From the NCBI RefSeq assembly GCF_020905415.1, contig NZ_JAJJMP010000001.1, forward strand, positions 429,501 to 493,500: 64,000 nt of DNA. Reading direction: 5' to 3'. Positions 1-11,382 of the stretch are shown in pieces. A program made the translations under genes and the position numbers. Position 1 is the first letter of the stretch, and every line of letters begins with the position of its first letter. The notes beneath the pieces were generated by a model that was given only the letters and a program-made list of their open reading frames with translations, had not been told where the DNA came from and did not search any database. The DNA comes from Myroides oncorhynchi (GTDB lineage Bacteria; Bacteroidota; Bacteroidia; Flavobacteriales; Flavobacteriaceae).

Positions 1-1179
1 ATGAAAACATCGGTATTAGAAAGTCTACTAAGAGCAGAGAGCAATTTAAAAATTACTAGAAGAGAATTATCTAGTAAAGAGAATGAATTGAGATCTAAGC
101 TTTCATTAGTTCCAAAACAAGAGAGAGAGTTTAGAATTATCGATAGACAACAGAAAGTAAAAGAAGCAATCTACTTATATCTTTTCCAAAAGAGAGAAGA
201 AACAGCTATCGCTTTAGCAGCAACAGATCAAAATGCTAAAATCATAGATGTAGCTAAAAGTTCAGATAAACCTGTGGCTCCTAAAAAAGCTATTATTTTA
301 CTTGCTGCTCTAATCATGGGAGGTTTGATTCCTTTTGCTATTATATACCTACGAGCATTATTAGATACTAAGGTTAAAAACAGATTAGATATTGAAGAAA
401 ACACATCAGTACCGTTCTTAGGAGATATACCACACTCAAATGACAATTCAAAAATTGTGGATATCGCTAGTAGAACAAGTACAGCTGAAGCATTGCGTAT
501 CATTAGAACGAACCTTGAGTTTATGCTTAGTGGCGTACAAGATGGCAATGCAAAAATGATTTTCTTAACATCTACTTTCCCTAAAGAAGGAAAAACATTT
601 ACATCAGTTAATATTGCTGCAACAATTGCTTTATCAGGAAAAAGAACACTTCTTATAGGTTTAGACATTCGTAATCCTAGATTAGATGACTATATCATGT
701 TACCTACTAAAGGGGTGTCAGATTACTTATTAAGAAAAGAGGATGATATCAACCAATATGTTGTTAAGATAGATGGTTACGAAAACATGTATGCTTTACC
801 AGCAGGTACTATCCCTCCTAACCCAGCAGAGTTATTAATGGGTGATAGAATAGGCAATATGTTTGAAGAACTTAAAAAACAATATGACTATATAATTGTG
901 GATACAGCTCCAGTAAGTTTAGTTACAGATACGCTACTTATTGCTAAATATGCTGATACATTTATCTATGTAGCAAGAGCAAATTATTTAGACAAACGTA
1001 TGCTAAGACTTCCTAATGATTTACACAAAGAAGGTAAGTTACCTAATATGTCTATTATATTAAATGACACAGATACCAATAAAGGATATGGTTATGGATA
1101 TGGTTATGGATATGGTTATGGACAAGATGCCGAAACAGATAATCGTTCATGGTGGAAGAAATTACTAAACATGAAATAA
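1..1179 (+). CDS. Polysaccharide-biosynthesis tyrosine autokinase, Wzc-like (5' end missing)
   Basis: This is the C-terminal part of an inner-membrane BY-kinase that controls capsule or exopolysaccharide export by autophosphorylation. Visible parts, in order, are a coiled-coil stretch (about 1-75), a transmembrane helix (about 97-117), and a cytoplasmic kinase with Walker A at 191-200 (STFPKEGKTF), Walker A' at 217-223 (LLIGLDI) and Walker B at 297-301 (YIIVD). The tail is six Gly-Tyr pairs (362-373), the expected tyrosine cluster. Bacteroidota homologues are usually 700-800 residues with an N-terminal Wzz domain, so the frame is open at the window edge and the first ATG is probably internal. 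A strong terminator follows. Confidence 0.9.
   Translation: MKTSVLESLLRAESNLKITRRELSSKENELRSKLSLVPKQEREFRIIDRQQKVKEAIYLYLFQKREETAIALAATDQNAKIIDVAKSSDKPVAPKKAIILLAALIMGGLIPFAIIYLRALLDTKVKNRLDIEENTSVPFLGDIPHSNDNSKIVDIASRTSTAEALRIIRTNLEFMLSGVQDGNAKMIFLTSTFPKEGKTFTSVNIAATIALSGKRTLLIGLDIRNPRLDDYIMLPTKGVSDYLLRKEDDINQYVVKIDGYENMYALPAGTIPPNPAELLMGDRIGNMFEELKKQYDYIIVDTAPVSLVTDTLLIAKYADTFIYVARANYLDKRMLRLPNDLHKEGKLPNMSIILNDTDTNKGYGYGYGYGYGYGQDAETDNRSWWKKLLNMK
1084..1119 (+). repeat. Three 12-bp in-frame tandem repeats encoding the Tyr-rich kinase tail
   Basis: The unit GGATATGGTTAT occurs three times perfectly and encodes GYGYGYGYGYGY at the C-terminus of the tyrosine autokinase. Each unit adds two tyrosines and keeps the frame, so slippage would change the number of phosphorylation sites without breaking the protein. 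Confidence 0.9.
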
Positions 1180-1183
1180 CACC

Positions 1184-1214
1184 AAAGGTCACTCTTATAC
1201 AGGGTGACCTTTTT
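1184..1214 (+). terminator. Intrinsic terminator of the tyrosine autokinase gene
   Basis: The arms AAAGGTCAC and GTGACCTTTTT pair around a short loop and end in a T run, 5 bases after the stop codon. Confidence 0.85.
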
Positions 1215-1338
1215 CATTAATATGATAAAATATTATATCAAAAAATACCAAAACAGAAATATAGAAAGTCACTATTATCAAATTCATAATTCAACTCTAA
1301 AAAGACTATAAAGCCTAAGCAATAACATACATAATTAG

Positions 1339-1346
1339 TATATTTG
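1339..1346 (+). promoter_or_regulatory. Minus-7 box TATATTTG upstream of isocitrate dehydrogenase
   Basis: TATATTTG matches the Bacteroidota TAnnTTTG box about 70 bases before the ATG. No clear TTG lies at the usual upstream distance, so the call rests on one element. Confidence 0.4.
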
Positions 1347-1410
1347 CTATATAAATTTCAAGGTTTAAACAAAATATATTTAACGATAATATTGTTTTCA
1401 TTTAAAGTAG

Positions 1411-3636
<2,226 letters not shown>

Positions 3637-3656
3637 TTATAGTTATCAATATTCTT

Positions 3657-3691
3657 AAAAAAGGTCATCTTTAACTAGATGGCCTTTTTTT
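3657..3691. terminator. Bidirectional terminator between icd and the LytTR regulator
   Basis: The stem AAAGGTCATCT/AGATGGCCTTT is flanked by an A run on the left and a T run on the right. It serves the two convergent genes. Confidence 0.85.
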
Positions 3692-3692
3692 A

Positions 3693-4391
3693 TTACTGAT
3701 CTAATAGAATCTGATACTTACGACCTATAGGTACTTCATCGTCATTTACAAGAACTAATTTACTTACAAAACGCTCTTTAATATGCTGCTTATTAATAAC
3801 AAAAGAACGATGTATCTGCACAAACTCTCCCCCTATAAGTTCTGTTTTGAATCCAACTAAAGAGCCATATATAAAATAGCTTTTACGTCTACTCTTTGTA
3901 AATATCTTTATGTAATTACCTGCACTCTCTATATAAATAATGTCATTCATATCGATAAAGTAATCAAACCCATCTTCTTTAACTAAAATACTATGAGGTA
4001 GATTCTTTTTGATACTATCCTTTCTTTCTTTGCAGAATATTTTAGCTTTCTCTACAGCCTTTAAAAATTTACTAAAAGATATTGGTTTTAAAAGATAATC
4101 GATTGCATCATTTTGATATGATTCTAATGCAAATTCAGAGTAAGCTGTTGTAACAATTGTCGTTGGCTTTATAGGCAACATTTCTAACAATTCTAACCCT
4201 GATACCAAAGGCATATTAATATCCAAAAAAAGAATATCAACTTCATTGGTTTGTAAAAAAGTTAATGCTTCTTTTCCACTATAAGCATGTCCTATACATT
4301 CTAAATCTTCACACTGTTTAATATGACTTAACAACACCTGATGTGCAGGCTTCTCATCATCGATAACTAAACATTTGTAGGTAAATCCCAT
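3693..4391 (-). CDS. LytTR-family response regulator
   Basis: DNA-binding response regulator of 232 residues. Residues 1-120 form a receiver with phosphoacceptor Asp57 (ILFLDINMP), acidic residues at 11-13, and the Lys102-Pro103 pair. Residues from about 135 form a LytTR domain (SILVKEDGFDYFIDMNDIIYIES, then RSFVINKQHI). The start overlaps the end of the upstream sensor kinase by 25 bases, so the two are co-translated. The divergent neighbours are a TonB-dependent receptor and its DUF4249 lipoprotein. Control of that uptake pair is plausible from position only. Confidence 0.93.
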   Translation of the reverse strand: MGFTYKCLVIDDEKPAHQVLLSHIKQCEDLECIGHAYSGKEALTFLQTNEVDILFLDINMPLVSGLELLEMLPIKPTTIVTTAYSEFALESYQNDAIDYLLKPISFSKFLKAVEKAKIFCKERKDSIKKNLPHSILVKEDGFDYFIDMNDIIYIESAGNYIKIFTKSRRKSYFIYGSLVGFKTELIGGEFVQIHRSFVINKQHIKERFVSKLVLVNDDEVPIGRKYQILLDQ

Positions 4392-5368
4392 AATTCTAAG
4401 GTAGTTTTATAATGATATTTCGATTTGCTCTTCTTAAACTTATATTTAAGTTGAGACACTTCTAATCTTCTTTCTAAGTTTATTAATCCTAATCCGGTTC
4501 CCTTTTGTACCATCTCATCTGGCAAACAGTTATTTTCTAGCTCAAAATATAAATGATTATTATGAACTTTCCCCCTCAGTTTTATACATGGAGAGTCAGA
4601 TTGAAGAGCAAATTTGATGGCATTTTCTACTAAACTAAAATATAATAAAGGAGGAACCTTAATACTATTTACTTTACCTTCATATTTAATATCCACAATT
4701 AAATCATTTGTTCTAAATTTATAATAATTAAAATATTCATTTAAAAATTCAATCTCCTGATCTAATGCTACCCATTCTTTTTTTGTAGCTTCAAGTTGGT
4801 ACCTTAAGAGTAAAGAGAGCTGTAATATTCGTTCAGGAGTCTCACTGGGGTTGGTTAGAGCTTCTCCATATAAATTATTCATTGCATTAAGTAAAAAGTG
4901 AGGGTTCAACTGCATTTTTAAAAAATCTAACTCAGCTACAGTACTTACTAATCTCTTTTCTCTCACAGTAATGTCATTTAATACCCATAAGTGAATAAAA
5001 TAAGTACCAGTTCCTAAAAAAGCAAGAAATATAACATTGACAATCTCAATTAACCAAGAGTCAAAATCACCTGTATACATGTTCAAAAATCCAGTACCAA
5101 TAATCACCGCAGTCCAATAACTAAGCATCAGCGGCAAGAAAATATTATAGCGCTTCGTAATAAGATAGTTCTTGATTAAAATGATATTACTGAACAGAAC
5201 ACATCCGTACACAATAAAAAAAGAAGGTAATAATTCTTCCCAAATATCAGTTAGTGAACGATCACTTTTATCTACAGAACTAGCAAAAGTAAAAACACAA
5301 AACAGCAGAATGATAACTAAAACATTCCTAACCCAGATATTAGAATAAAACCTCCATAATGACTTCAT
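4367..5368 (-). CDS. Sensor histidine kinase, LytS-type (His_kinase family)
   Basis: Membrane sensor of 333 residues. Four or more hydrophobic segments occupy residues 12-130. A short coiled coil follows, then the His_kinase motif LKMQLNPHFLLNAMNNLY with phospho-accepting His157, and a C-terminal ATPase domain with VENAIKFAL (N box) and GTGLGLINLERRL (G box). There is no periplasmic ligand domain, so the signal is probably sensed in or near the membrane. It forms a two-gene unit with the LytTR regulator and starts 156 bases from the divergent receptor gene. Confidence 0.92.
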   Translation of the reverse strand: MKSLWRFYSNIWVRNVLVIILLFCVFTFASSVDKSDRSLTDIWEELLPSFFIVYGCVLFSNIILIKNYLITKRYNIFLPLMLSYWTAVIIGTGFLNMYTGDFDSWLIEIVNVIFLAFLGTGTYFIHLWVLNDITVREKRLVSTVAELDFLKMQLNPHFLLNAMNNLYGEALTNPSETPERILQLSLLLRYQLEATKKEWVALDQEIEFLNEYFNYYKFRTNDLIVDIKYEGKVNSIKVPPLLYFSLVENAIKFALQSDSPCIKLRGKVHNNHLYFELENNCLPDEMVQKGTGLGLINLERRLEVSQLKYKFKKSKSKYHYKTTLELWDLPTNV

Positions 5369-5490
5369 ATAACAAATGTAAAAAATCCTTTAGCACAACT
5401 AAACTTATAAAATATCAATTATTTTAATGGCTTTAAAATAATTGATAATATATGTACGTTTTATCTACTAAATAACATCATGCACTTACC

Positions 5491-5498
5491 TACTTTTG
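5491..5498 (+). promoter_or_regulatory. Minus-7 box TACTTTTG of the TonB-dependent receptor gene
   Basis: TACTTTTG fits TAnnTTTG and lies 27 bases before the ATG at 5525, in the divergent region shared with the sensor kinase. No convincing TTG is seen upstream, which would suit an activated promoter. Confidence 0.5.
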
Positions 5499-5524
5499 CA
5501 TTGAAACATAATACATAAAAACTG

Positions 5525-7939
5525 ATGAATAATTACACAAAGTCCACTCGACTGATATTAGGGCTAATATTATATATGTTCACTATCCCATTGCACTTGC
5601 AACAAGTTAATGCTAATATAATCAACGAACAAAAAGCCCCCGTCTTAAAAGGAAAGGTAGTCGATAAAAAAACATCCCTAATAGGAGCTACCGTGGCTAT
5701 CTTAGAACTAAATAAAGTAGATATAACAGATGAAAATGGTGAGTTTTCTTTTAATCTTCCTACTGGTACATATACTATTTCAATCTCCTATTTAGGTTAT
5801 AGCTCATATAGCAAGAAGATTGATTTAGCCAACGATCAAACAATTACTATTACGTTAAAAGAAGATTCCTCTCAATTAGAAGAATTAGTTATCGTTCAAA
5901 ACGTTAAAAAAACTAATATCCGAACACCTGAGATGAGTGTAAATAAGCTATCTATAGAAGATGTAAAGAAAATGCCCGCTGTACTTGGAGAAACAGATGT
6001 GCTTAAATCAATCCTTTCTTTACCAGGGGTAACGAATGCAGGTGAAGGAGCATCAGGATTTAACGTACGAGGTGGTAGTGCAGGTCAAAATCTAATATTA
6101 TTAGACGATGCTAACGTCTTTAGTTCATCTCATTTATTTGGTTTCTTTTCTATATTCAATTCAGATGCTATTAATGATCTTAAACTATATAAAGGTGGTA
6201 TTCCAGCGCGCTTTGGTGGAAGAGCTTCTTCAGTATTAGAAGTCTTTCAAAAGAATGGTAATACCAATGAATATCACGGTACGGGAGGTATAGGAATTAT
6301 ATCAAGTAGATTAATGGCAGAAGGACCTATTCAAAAAGGAAAATCATCTTTCCTAGTGGCAGGAAGAGCTTCATACGCCCACTTATTCCTAAAACTAACA
6401 GATAACAACAGTTCTGCCTATTTCTATGATTTAAATACTAAACTAAACTTCCTACTAGATGACAAAAACAAAATAACATTCTCTGGGTATTTTGGTAGAG
6501 ATGTATTTAACTTTGCTAATCTATTTAAAAACAACTTTGGAAATACAGTATTAAATACTCAATGGCATCATTTGTTCAAAGATGACCTAAGTAGTAAGTT
6601 AACGCTTACTTATAGTGATTATATGTATGGATTCGATATGGATTTACTAAAGTTTAAATGGGATTCTAGTATTAAAAACTATCAATTAAAATATGACTTT
6701 ACTCAAGATATTAATACCACTCTTCAATTAAAATATGGAGTAAGTACACTGTTCTATGACTTCTCACCAGGAACTATAAAACCTACTCGTATTGATTCAT
6801 CAATAAACTACAGAAAACTAGATTCTAAATACGCTTTTGAAGGTGGTGCATACTTAGAAGCAGAGCAAAGCATAGGTCAACATTTCAGTCTAAATTATGG
6901 CGTACGATTCTCTACTTTCTCTAATTTAGGTAAAGAAGATATCAATCTATATCAAGACAGCCAACCTGTCAGATATGATAGTAATCTAGGACTATATAAA
7001 ATGGCAGATGCTATAGGTAAAGAATCATATAGTAAAGGAAAGAGTATACAGAACTATAATAACTTTGAACCACGCTTAGGACTTGCTTATATCTTAAATG
7101 ATGACCAATCCATCAAAGCGAGTTATAACAGGATGGCACAGTACATTCATCTAATGTCAAATACAGCTGCTCCTACTCCATTAGATATTTGGACGCCTAG
7201 TAGTAAGTATATCAAGCCTGAGATTATCGACCAAGTTGCACTAGGTTACTTCCATAATTTTAAAGAAGGTAAATATAGCTTAGAGACTGAGGTGTTTTAT
7301 AAAAAAGGAAAGAATAGAATAGACTACATTGACGGAGCTCAATTAATAGGAAATGAAGCAATAGAACGCGTTATATTAGTAGGAGAATCTAGAGCTTATG
7401 GTCTAGAATTATTACTTCGTAAAAACTTAGGTAGACTAACAGGATGGATGTCTTATACCTTATCGAAATCAGAACAACGTACACCTGGAAGAACAGCTGA
7501 AGAACCAGGTATAAACAATGGTGAATGGTACAGAACAGCTTATGATAAAACACATGACTTCTCTGTAACAGCTATGTATGAATTGAATCCTAAATGGAGC
7601 CTTAGCGCTAGTTTTACTTTACAATCTGGGAGACCAACCTCATATCCAGAAGGCAGATACGATTACTTAGGTCAAAGTGTACCTAATTTCGGGAAGAGAA
7701 ATGCCTATAGTTTACCTTCATATCACCATTTAGATGTATCTGCAACTTATAGTCCTAAAGGCAATGCTCATAAAAGATGGCAAAGTGAATGGGTCTTTGG
7801 TATCTATAACTTATACGGCAGAGCCAATGCTGCTTCTATTTCATTTAGAGAAAATGAAGATTATAGAGGTCAGAATGAGGCTGTCAAAATGTCTATTTTT
7901 GGTTTAGTACCAAGTGTTACTTACAATTTCAAATTTTAA
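5525..7939 (+). CDS. TonB-dependent outer-membrane receptor with carboxypeptidase-like N-terminal domain
   Basis: Energy-dependent outer-membrane importer of 804 residues. A signal peptide (about 1-31) is followed by a CarboxypepD_reg-like domain (about 42-115: KGKVVDKKTSLIGATVAI, DENGEFSF), a plug domain (about 140-250: SLPGVTNAGEG, FNVRGGSAGQNLILLDD, GGIPARFGGRASSVLE) and a 22-strand-type barrel ending in aromatic VTYNFKF. It is followed by a DUF4249 lipoprotein, a pairing common in Flavobacteriia. It lacks a SusD-like partner, so it is not a typical glycan SusC. The substrate cannot be read from the sequence. Confidence 0.92.
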   Translation: MNNYTKSTRLILGLILYMFTIPLHLQQVNANIINEQKAPVLKGKVVDKKTSLIGATVAILELNKVDITDENGEFSFNLPTGTYTISISYLGYSSYSKKIDLANDQTITITLKEDSSQLEELVIVQNVKKTNIRTPEMSVNKLSIEDVKKMPAVLGETDVLKSILSLPGVTNAGEGASGFNVRGGSAGQNLILLDDANVFSSSHLFGFFSIFNSDAINDLKLYKGGIPARFGGRASSVLEVFQKNGNTNEYHGTGGIGIISSRLMAEGPIQKGKSSFLVAGRASYAHLFLKLTDNNSSAYFYDLNTKLNFLLDDKNKITFSGYFGRDVFNFANLFKNNFGNTVLNTQWHHLFKDDLSSKLTLTYSDYMYGFDMDLLKFKWDSSIKNYQLKYDFTQDINTTLQLKYGVSTLFYDFSPGTIKPTRIDSSINYRKLDSKYAFEGGAYLEAEQSIGQHFSLNYGVRFSTFSNLGKEDINLYQDSQPVRYDSNLGLYKMADAIGKESYSKGKSIQNYNNFEPRLGLAYILNDDQSIKASYNRMAQYIHLMSNTAAPTPLDIWTPSSKYIKPEIIDQVALGYFHNFKEGKYSLETEVFYKKGKNRIDYIDGAQLIGNEAIERVILVGESRAYGLELLLRKNLGRLTGWMSYTLSKSEQRTPGRTAEEPGINNGEWYRTAYDKTHDFSVTAMYELNPKWSLSASFTLQSGRPTSYPEGRYDYLGQSVPNFGKRNAYSLPSYHHLDVSATYSPKGNAHKRWQSEWVFGIYNLYGRANAASISFRENEDYRGQNEAVKMSIFGLVPSVTYNFKF

Positions 7940-7943
7940 TCCA

Positions 7944-8789
7944 ATGAAAAAAATAATAAAATATATAACATTTCTTTCTTTAGCAATAACTCTATTATCA
8001 TGCGAAGAAGTAGTACATATAGATTTACCTACTGCTCCGCCTAGATTAGTAGTAGAAGGTAATCTAGACTTTACATCAGCGAGCCCAAATGATACATTAA
8101 TCATCAAACTATCCTTAACAACTGACTTTTATAATCCGATTACTCCTAAAGTTAATAATGCTTTAGTATGGATAGAAGATGGAGAAGGCAATAGACATCC
8201 CTTTAAAGAACGAAATAACACAGGTGAATATGTATCAACTAAAATCAAAAAGAACCTAATAAAAAATGAATATAAGTTACATATAGAATATGATAACGAT
8301 ATATATGAAGCTACAGAAAAACTAGTTGAAACACCTAAAATAGAAAAAATAGAACAACGAAGAGAAAAATTCATTGGTGAAGATTATTATACAATCAGAA
8401 TCTATTATCAAGATGTAGTAAGACAAGAAAATGAATTAAATTACTATTATACTAATTTACTATACAAAGACGATAGACCACTTCTAAGCATTCGTTCAAA
8501 TGAACATTCAAAAGGACAGTTAATAGAGGATATCTCTACAGATGAAGATTATAAACCAGGCGATATAATAAAAATAGATCTACATCAAATATCTAGAAAC
8601 TATTATGATTATATGAATCTAATTATTGGTGCTATAAATAATGGTGGAGGCCCTTTTGAAACACCTGTTTCGAAAATTAAAGGAAATGTAAAGAATCTTA
8701 CAACACCTGAAAAAGAAGCTTTAGGTTACTTTAGGGTGACAGAAAAACAAACTATAACACATAAAATTTACGAACAATCTAAACCGTAA
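7944..8789 (+). CDS. DUF4249-family lipoprotein, partner of the TonB-dependent receptor
   Basis: Predicted lipoprotein of 281 residues. The ATG at 7944 is preferred over an upstream one at 7914 because it begins a clean lipoprotein signal (MKKIIKYITFLSLAITLLSC) with lipobox Cys20, and it lies 4 bases after the receptor stop. The body is beta-rich, as in DUF4249 proteins (LVVEGNLDF, ALVWIEDGEGN). These proteins sit beside TonB-dependent receptors and may act as surface lids or binding subunits. That role is inferred from the family context. Confidence 0.87.
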   Translation: MKKIIKYITFLSLAITLLSCEEVVHIDLPTAPPRLVVEGNLDFTSASPNDTLIIKLSLTTDFYNPITPKVNNALVWIEDGEGNRHPFKERNNTGEYVSTKIKKNLIKNEYKLHIEYDNDIYEATEKLVETPKIEKIEQRREKFIGEDYYTIRIYYQDVVRQENELNYYYTNLLYKDDRPLLSIRSNEHSKGQLIEDISTDEDYKPGDIIKIDLHQISRNYYDYMNLIIGAINNGGGPFETPVSKIKGNVKNLTTPEKEALGYFRVTEKQTITHKIYEQSKP

Positions 8790-8794
8790 TATAT

Positions 8795-8828
8795 AACAAA
8801 AGCCATCTCTAAGAGATGGCTTTTGTTA
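8795..8828. terminator. Bidirectional terminator between the DUF4249 gene and recN
   Basis: A perfect stem, AACAAAAGCCATCTC paired with GAGATGGCTTTTGTT, has A and T runs at its ends. It overlaps the recN stop codon. Confidence 0.9.
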
Positions 8829-10481
8829 TTTTGATAGTAATTCTTTTGCGTGAACTAACGCCGAATCACTAATATCTTTTCCTGATAACATTTGCGCTAT
8901 CTCGCGTACTCTTTCGTCATAACTTAATAAAACTAATTGAGATGTAGTAGTTTCATTATTTGAAGTTTTAAACACCTTATAATGCTGTTTACCTTTCGCT
9001 GCTATCTGAGGTAAATGAGTTATAGCAAATACTTGCATATGGTTACTCATATCATTCATTATTACTCCCATTTTATCAGCTACTTCACCTGACACACCTG
9101 TATCAATCTCATCAAATATAATAGTAGGAAGGTTTGAATAACGTGCTAAGATTGCTTTAATAGCAAGCATAATACGTGACAACTCTCCACCTGAAGCCAC
9201 TTTTTTAAGTATTCCGAAATCCATTCCTTTATTAGCTGAAAACAACAATTGAAGTTCGTCTTTTCCATTTGCTAAGAAAGCTTTTGACATTGTAAAATCA
9301 AATTTAAAATTTGCATTTGGAATACCTACTAATGCTAATATTTCTAATAATTGTTTTATCAATACAGGAACAGCTTTCAACCTTGTACTTGTTAGCTCAT
9401 CGCCATAAGTATTTAAAACTACTTCTAAGGAGGCAATCTCCTTTTCTAAGGAAGTAATTTTATCATCAATTCCACTAGCTAAATCAACACGTTCTTCTAA
9501 GTTATCTCTTAGAACAATTAACTCCTCTACAGTGCCTACTTGATGTTTTCTCTGTAGATTATATAACAATTGGAGTCGTTCATTGATCAAATTTAATTGT
9601 TCTGGATCAGCTGACACACTATCTAATTGACTTTCTATTTCATTAGACAGATCCTTCAACTCAATCTCAACACTAACTAGTCGATTATATAATTCTTCGT
9701 ATTCTTTAGAGATAGAACTCGTTTTTTGGAGTAACTGTTTTACTTCTTTCAGTTGATTACCAATTCCAACTTGATCATCTGTCAAAGCTCCTATTGATTG
9801 TCCAAAACACTCTCTTACAAATTCAACATTATTAAGCTTATCATACTCCTGTTCTAATTCCACCTGATCTAATCCATCCAACTTAGCTTGTACCAATTCT
9901 TCTAAAAGAAAAGCATTATAATCTTGTTCTTTTAACAAGTCAGCTTGCTGTTGAATTAAATCTCTTAATTGATGTTGAGCTTTCTTATATAGAATTAACT
10001 GTTCTTTATATTTGACTAATACTTTGCTATTACCTGCTACAGCATCAACAATCTGCATTTGATAATTTTCATCAGACAACTCCATAGTTTGATGTTGAGA
10101 ATGAATATCTATCAAGTGCTCAGTTAATCTCTGTAAATCATTCAGATTAACAGGACTATCGTTTACAAAAGCGCGAGACTTTCCGGATGGCAAGATCTCT
10201 CTTCTAATGATAGTCGTATCCTCGTATTCTAATTCTAAATCAGTGAATACATCATTTAGTCTATACTTTGCTATACTAAATGCTCCTTCTATAACGCATT
10301 TCGCTTCTTTATCTTTTAAAGATGATAAATCAGCACGTTTACCTTGCAACAGCCCAAGTGCTCCCAATACTATGGATTTACCTGCTCCTGTTTCACCAGT
10401 AATAATAGAAAAACCGTTAGAAAAATCAATCTCTAAGGTATCAATTAATGCAAAATTCTTTATTGTTAATGATATAAGCAT
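8826..10481 (-). CDS. recN: DNA repair protein RecN
   Basis: SMC-like ATPase of double-strand break repair, 551 residues, the usual family length. Walker A GETGAGKS is at 29-36, the ABC signature SGGELS at 430-435 and Walker B IIFDEID around 454-460. Between them lies a long antiparallel coiled coil (about 155-350). It is the last gene of a leftward cluster with bamD, rpoZ, coaBC and the DUF4835 gene, 16 bases downstream of the last of these. It ends inside a bidirectional terminator. Confidence 0.96.
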   Translation of the reverse strand: MLISLTIKNFALIDTLEIDFSNGFSIITGETGAGKSIVLGALGLLQGKRADLSSLKDKEAKCVIEGAFSIAKYRLNDVFTDLELEYEDTTIIRREILPSGKSRAFVNDSPVNLNDLQRLTEHLIDIHSQHQTMELSDENYQMQIVDAVAGNSKVLVKYKEQLILYKKAQHQLRDLIQQQADLLKEQDYNAFLLEELVQAKLDGLDQVELEQEYDKLNNVEFVRECFGQSIGALTDDQVGIGNQLKEVKQLLQKTSSISKEYEELYNRLVSVEIELKDLSNEIESQLDSVSADPEQLNLINERLQLLYNLQRKHQVGTVEELIVLRDNLEERVDLASGIDDKITSLEKEIASLEVVLNTYGDELTSTRLKAVPVLIKQLLEILALVGIPNANFKFDFTMSKAFLANGKDELQLLFSANKGMDFGILKKVASGGELSRIMLAIKAILARYSNLPTIIFDEIDTGVSGEVADKMGVIMNDMSNHMQVFAITHLPQIAAKGKQHYKVFKTSNNETTTSQLVLLSYDERVREIAQMLSGKDISDSALVHAKELLSK

Positions 10482-10497
10482 ACTATCTAATATATAA

Positions 10498-11382
10498 CTA
10501 CAAACTATTCCATTTTAAACCATTCAAAGGAGCTAATTTATTTAATAGTTCTACAACTCTTTTTTTATTCTTATCTGTAACTCCACTATACATCCCAACT
10601 AACTCATCAGTCTTTGAATCAAAAAAAACACGACTCAAAAAAGAGTTTGGCCTAGAAGCATTTAAATTATCTAAAGAATTCAAAGCTTGAAAAACACCTT
10701 CTCTCCCCTCACTAACATTACTACTCATTCTATCAAGTCCTAAACGATGATATTTATATAAGGCTTCTTTATAAGAAGATCCTATTCCAGAAGTAAGATC
10801 ACTAATAAATGCTGCGCGAGTATTATTTCCATCACCTTGTTTCCACCCTCTATAATTAGATTGTTGAGCCATACTAGCAATAGTATTAGCAGACTGTAAA
10901 TAACTATTTCCTCCGCCTAAATTAAAAGTCTCTGCATCTAGACCTACAATTAAATTTGCATAGAAACCTATTAACGAAGTTAAGTTAGAATCGTAAGAAG
11001 TTGGATTGTAGTATAAAGATTCAAACTCTACATAATTAAAAGTAATGTCTTTATCATTAAATAAAAGTACTTGAGTAGAATAACTTGAATTGTACACAGG
11101 TCTAGAAGATTTTACTTGGAGAGTTCCAGATACAGTATTATTCCCATAAGTTGTTACATTTAGAAAAAACATACAATCTATCCTCTCCACTGAACCAAAT
11201 TTCTTTGAAGTCCAACTAGTATTATTTATAAAATCTTTTAGAGACTTCTCTAAAGATTTAAAATATGCTTGATGTGTATTACCTACTTGACTATGATTAA
11301 CAGTTACTGTTGCATTTAACTCTTGAGCATAACCACTTAGAATTATAAAAAACGAACCGAAAAGCCAAATAAGTTTATTCAT
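10498..11382 (-). CDS. DUF4835-family secreted protein (PorD-like)
   Basis: Exported protein of 294 residues with a signal peptide (MNKLIWLFGSFFIILSGYAQ, cleavage after about 19). The body matches the Bacteroidota DUF4835 family (VNHSQVGNTHQAYFKSLEKS, FNYVEFESLYYNPTSYDSNLTSLIGFY). Some annotations label this family as type IX secretion protein PorD, but I cannot confirm that role from the sequence. Its start overlaps the coaBC end by 8 bases and it sits directly before recN, so translation is probably coupled to coenzyme A synthesis genes without an obvious functional link. Confidence 0.85.
   Translation of the reverse strand: MNKLIWLFGSFFIILSGYAQELNATVTVNHSQVGNTHQAYFKSLEKSLKDFINNTSWTSKKFGSVERIDCMFFLNVTTYGNNTVSGTLQVKSSRPVYNSSYSTQVLLFNDKDITFNYVEFESLYYNPTSYDSNLTSLIGFYANLIVGLDAETFNLGGGNSYLQSANTIASMAQQSNYRGWKQGDGNNTRAAFISDLTSGIGSSYKEALYKYHRLGLDRMSSNVSEGREGVFQALNSLDNLNASRPNSFLSRVFFDSKTDELVGMYSGVTDKNKKRVVELLNKLAPLNGLKWNSL

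Noticed and set aside
228..668. Long minus-strand frame inside the tyrosine autokinase gene
   Set aside because: It mirrors a well-supported gene on the other strand and has no family resemblance.
7914..7943. Upstream ATG for the DUF4249 gene
   Set aside because: It lies within the receptor gene and would put ten residues before a perfect lipoprotein signal peptide.
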